64,000 bases of DNA from assembly GCA_044226865.1 (NCBI GenBank), contig JBGAGE010000013.1, positions 62,001-126,000 on the forward strand, read 5' to 3'. The position numbers and the translations under genes were made by a program. The DNA is from TMP-86 sp044226865 (GTDB lineage: Bacteria > Pseudomonadota > Gammaproteobacteria > Steroidobacterales > Steroidobacteraceae). This document shows positions 62,217 through 64,000 of the stretch, in pieces. Below the pieces are notes generated by a model. The model had not been told where the DNA came from. It was given only the letters and a program-made list of their open reading frames with translations, and ran no database searches. Within the stretch, counting starts at the first letter, position 1; each line of letters opens with the position of its first letter.

Positions 62217-63428
62217 GTGTATTGCGGTAAGTGCGGCGCTAAGCTTCGTGAGAATTCTAAATTTTGCGGCTCCTGCGGCCGGAGTTTGGGGCAAGCTGCG
62301 ACGGCGCTGCAGAGCCCCGAACCCACTGTCGAAACGCGCCCTGTGCCAGCGCCGGAGCAATCCGATCCTCCCAAAGCCGAGCGTGCCACTGACGCGACTT
62401 TCCCTGAACGAACCGACCGCTCCTCCACAGCTGATTTGAATCGTGCCAGTGAACCCCCGCGCTCATTTCGAGGTATTGCGATCGTTGTAATCGCAGCCCT
62501 GATCGGGGGCGTTTTGGCGATTTTTGCGATGCGCGGCCACGAGGCGGAAGTCCTTGCGCCGGCCGCGGTGAAAAGCGCTCCAGCGCCCGTGACGCCGGCA
62601 GTTTCACCCAAGGGCGCTGCGGTGGCGGCTGTGTCAGTCCCCGACTCCGCGCCATCTCCTAAGGCCCCTGCCCAGTGCTACAACGTTTCCCGCGGCGAGC
62701 CGCACACGCTGGAGGGGACGCTGAGCAGTGAGATCTTTGCTGGTCGACCCGGCTTTGATGATGTTCGCAAGGGCGATGACCCTGAAAGCAGCTACGTTTT
62801 GCGGCTCTCGCAGCCAATCTGCATCCAGAGTGATGACAAGGAGGACGGTGCCGATCCGAACAATCCAATTTCCAAGGTGCAGCTGAGCCCGCAGGATTTC
62901 GATAAGAACATCCGGGCCAAGATGCGCGCAGCATTGGGGTATCGCGTGCAAGTGATTCTTGCCTCCGCGCAGTCGGCCATCACTGGCCATCACCACGAGC
63001 CGCTGGTGGCGAGTGTGCATGACCTGACACTTTTGGATGCAGCATCCAGGGCGGCACTTATCCCCCGCGCGTACCCACCGGTCGAGCAATCCTCGGATGA
63101 GTCCGAGGAGTTGGGCACCGCGGCGACAACGGTTCGAGGCTTCTATGCAGCGCTGAGCTTTGGAAACGGCGAGGCCGCGAGCCAGTTCGTCGTTCCTGAG
63201 AAGCGCAATGCAGGCCCCTATACACCGCAAAGTATCAGTGCATTTTACGGGCCGCTGCCAGAACCGCTGCAACTTCTGCATTTGAAGGCACTGGCGCCCA
63301 ACGAGTTTCTGGTCAGCTATCGATTTGCCCTGAATAATCGGCGTTGTAACGGTAGAGCCAAGGTTCTGATCGCACGGCGCGAGGGGCAGAACTTGATCGA
63401 GAAGATTAGCCCGCTGGATGGTTGCTGA
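62217..63428 (+). CDS. Zinc-ribbon membrane protein with DUF4431-like domain
   Basis: A 403-residue protein from GTG 62217. An N-terminal zinc ribbon (CGKCGAKLRENSKFCGSCGR) is followed by a Pro/Glu-rich linker, one membrane helix (GIAIVVIAALIGGVLAIFAM) and a periplasmic part. The segment LEGTLSSEIFAGRPGFDDVR with SSYVLRLSQPICIQ resembles DUF4431. A C-terminal region may form an NTF2-like or immunoglobulin-like fold. ATG 62166 is an alternative start. Function unknown; outside the tRNA fragment, it may belong to another element or the chromosome. Confidence 0.65.
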   Translation: MYCGKCGAKLRENSKFCGSCGRSLGQAATALQSPEPTVETRPVPAPEQSDPPKAERATDATFPERTDRSSTADLNRASEPPRSFRGIAIVVIAALIGGVLAIFAMRGHEAEVLAPAAVKSAPAPVTPAVSPKGAAVAAVSVPDSAPSPKAPAQCYNVSRGEPHTLEGTLSSEIFAGRPGFDDVRKGDDPESSYVLRLSQPICIQSDDKEDGADPNNPISKVQLSPQDFDKNIRAKMRAALGYRVQVILASAQSAITGHHHEPLVASVHDLTLLDAASRAALIPRAYPPVEQSSDESEELGTAATTVRGFYAALSFGNGEAASQFVVPEKRNAGPYTPQSISAFYGPLPEPLQLLHLKALAPNEFLVSYRFALNNRRCNGRAKVLIARREGQNLIEKISPLDGC

Positions 63429-63438
63429 GGAGGCTGCG

Positions 63439-64000
63439 ATGTTCTGTTCGCAATGTGGCAACAGCCTTCCCGATGATGATAGGTTCTGTACAAAGTGCGG
63501 GTCGCAGGCCCTCTCATACACACCGGTCGAAAGCCGCGCCTTCCTCCCGGGCGAAGCTCACGCCGCTCCTGAATCAGCCGTGGGAAAAGGGGTCAATGGA
63601 GGCGGGGCTGCGGGTCCTGATGTGCGACGAGCACCTCGTTCGGACATGGGAGCGGTCATCGTCGTGGTGCTCCTGACAATAGGTTGCTTTGCCGCTTACG
63701 GCTACTACACGGTACATGGAGCGGGCACTCGAAAGACAGAGGCAGGCTTGTTTCAGGTTCCTGCTGTCAGCGTCCTTCATTGCGGAGAGCCACTCGTGAT
63801 CGAGTCGTGTGATACCGAGCCACTGCCTAATTGCCGAATCCGAAATCTTGCGCAAGTTCCCTTAGGAGAAATCGGCGCTTGGGCGTACGACAAATCAGGA
63901 ACCCGTATTGGGTCAGGCTTGGGGCAACCCGACATCATCGGACTCGCGCCCGGTCAAGCAGTGATTGCGAAGATCATACCTGGCGCGAGCGGCAATCACC
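63439..64000 (+). CDS. Zinc-ribbon membrane protein, truncated by the window end
   Basis: The frame starts at ATG 63439 after GAGGAGG (63428-63434) and is open to the end of the window, at least 187 codons. It has an N-terminal zinc ribbon (MFCSQCGNSLPDDDRFCTKC), a linker, one membrane helix (MGAVIVVVLLTIGCFAAYGY) and a periplasmic part with several cysteines. It follows the other zinc-ribbon gene by 10 bp and shares its ribbon-linker-helix plan, so the two are probably an operon of related proteins. Function unknown. Confidence 0.7.
   Translation, partial: MFCSQCGNSLPDDDRFCTKCGSQALSYTPVESRAFLPGEAHAAPESAVGKGVNGGGAAGPDVRRAPRSDMGAVIVVVLLTIGCFAAYGYYTVHGAGTRKTEAGLFQVPAVSVLHCGEPLVIESCDTEPLPNCRIRNLAQVPLGEIGAWAYDKSGTRIGSGLGQPDIIGLAPGQAVIAKIIPGASGNH

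Overview
The window is high-GC proteobacterial DNA. TonB-dependent uptake, a membrane-bound PuuD urate oxidase, an NosZ fragment resembling the Sec-exported (clade II) type, and a VirB/VirD4 type IV secretion system all point to a gammaproteobacterium or a close relative; the genus cannot be read from the sequence. It is a mosaic accessory region: an IS-scarred left edge, a purine-catabolism island, a conjugative-element backbone, and a defence cluster ending next to tRNA-Pro sequence.

Left edge (1-1.96 kb): the 5' part of a nitrous-oxide reductase gene is cut by an IS6-family element. A degenerate tRNA-Pro-like sequence and a solitary IS6 end follow. Purine block (2-22.2 kb): guanine deaminase, a TonB-dependent receptor, adenosine deaminase, two MFS transporters, a LacI-family regulator, a Rieske oxygenase, and an operon uraH-xdhABC-puuD-puuE-uraD-alc, with allA downstream. 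Together these encode guanine to xanthine, urate, 5-hydroxyisourate, OHCU, allantoin, allantoate, ureidoglycolate and finally glyoxylate. An 18-bp palindrome (best copy TGACAAATCGATTTGTCA) precedes almost every transcription unit and is the likely operator of the LacI-type regulator. IS6 ends flank the block.

Scar zone (22.2-28.2 kb): an IS6 remnant, a sarcosine/dimethylglycine dehydrogenase-like gene, an exported amidohydrolase, and a decayed second copy of the guaD leader and 5' end that still carries the operator. Three DUF6502-type paralogues follow on the minus strand.

Conjugative backbone (30.9-54.6 kb): FlhD-like, AlpA-like and FlhC-like regulators; virB2-virB11 with a virB7-like lipoprotein; an AbiEii-type nucleotidyltransferase fused to a WYL-like domain; virD4; LPD7/KfrB proteins; a RadC-type protein; a tandem-HTH protein; an ArdB/KlcA-like antirestriction protein; a ParB-like protein; a DUF932 protein; MobC and a MobP-type relaxase. 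A 29-bp motif recurs upstream of four units of this backbone (AlpA/FlhC, virB, virD4, mob) and is a candidate site for the FlhDC-like activator. Three copies of an approximately 164-nt nested stem structure, with compensatory changes and AGGA in both apical loops, sit directly upstream of the ardB, parB and DUF932 genes. An unrelated long hairpin precedes radC.

Defence cluster (54.7-61.7 kb): an AIPR-family protein, a D12-class adenine methyltransferase and a DpnII-like endonuclease in one operon, then a convergent two-gene short Argonaute/TIR-APAZ (SPARTA-type) system. The 3' part of a tRNA-Pro gene with adjacent TGGACCCA repeats lies at 61.9-62.06 kb. Two zinc-ribbon membrane proteins close the window, the second running off the end. 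No integrase, replication gene or CRISPR array was found.
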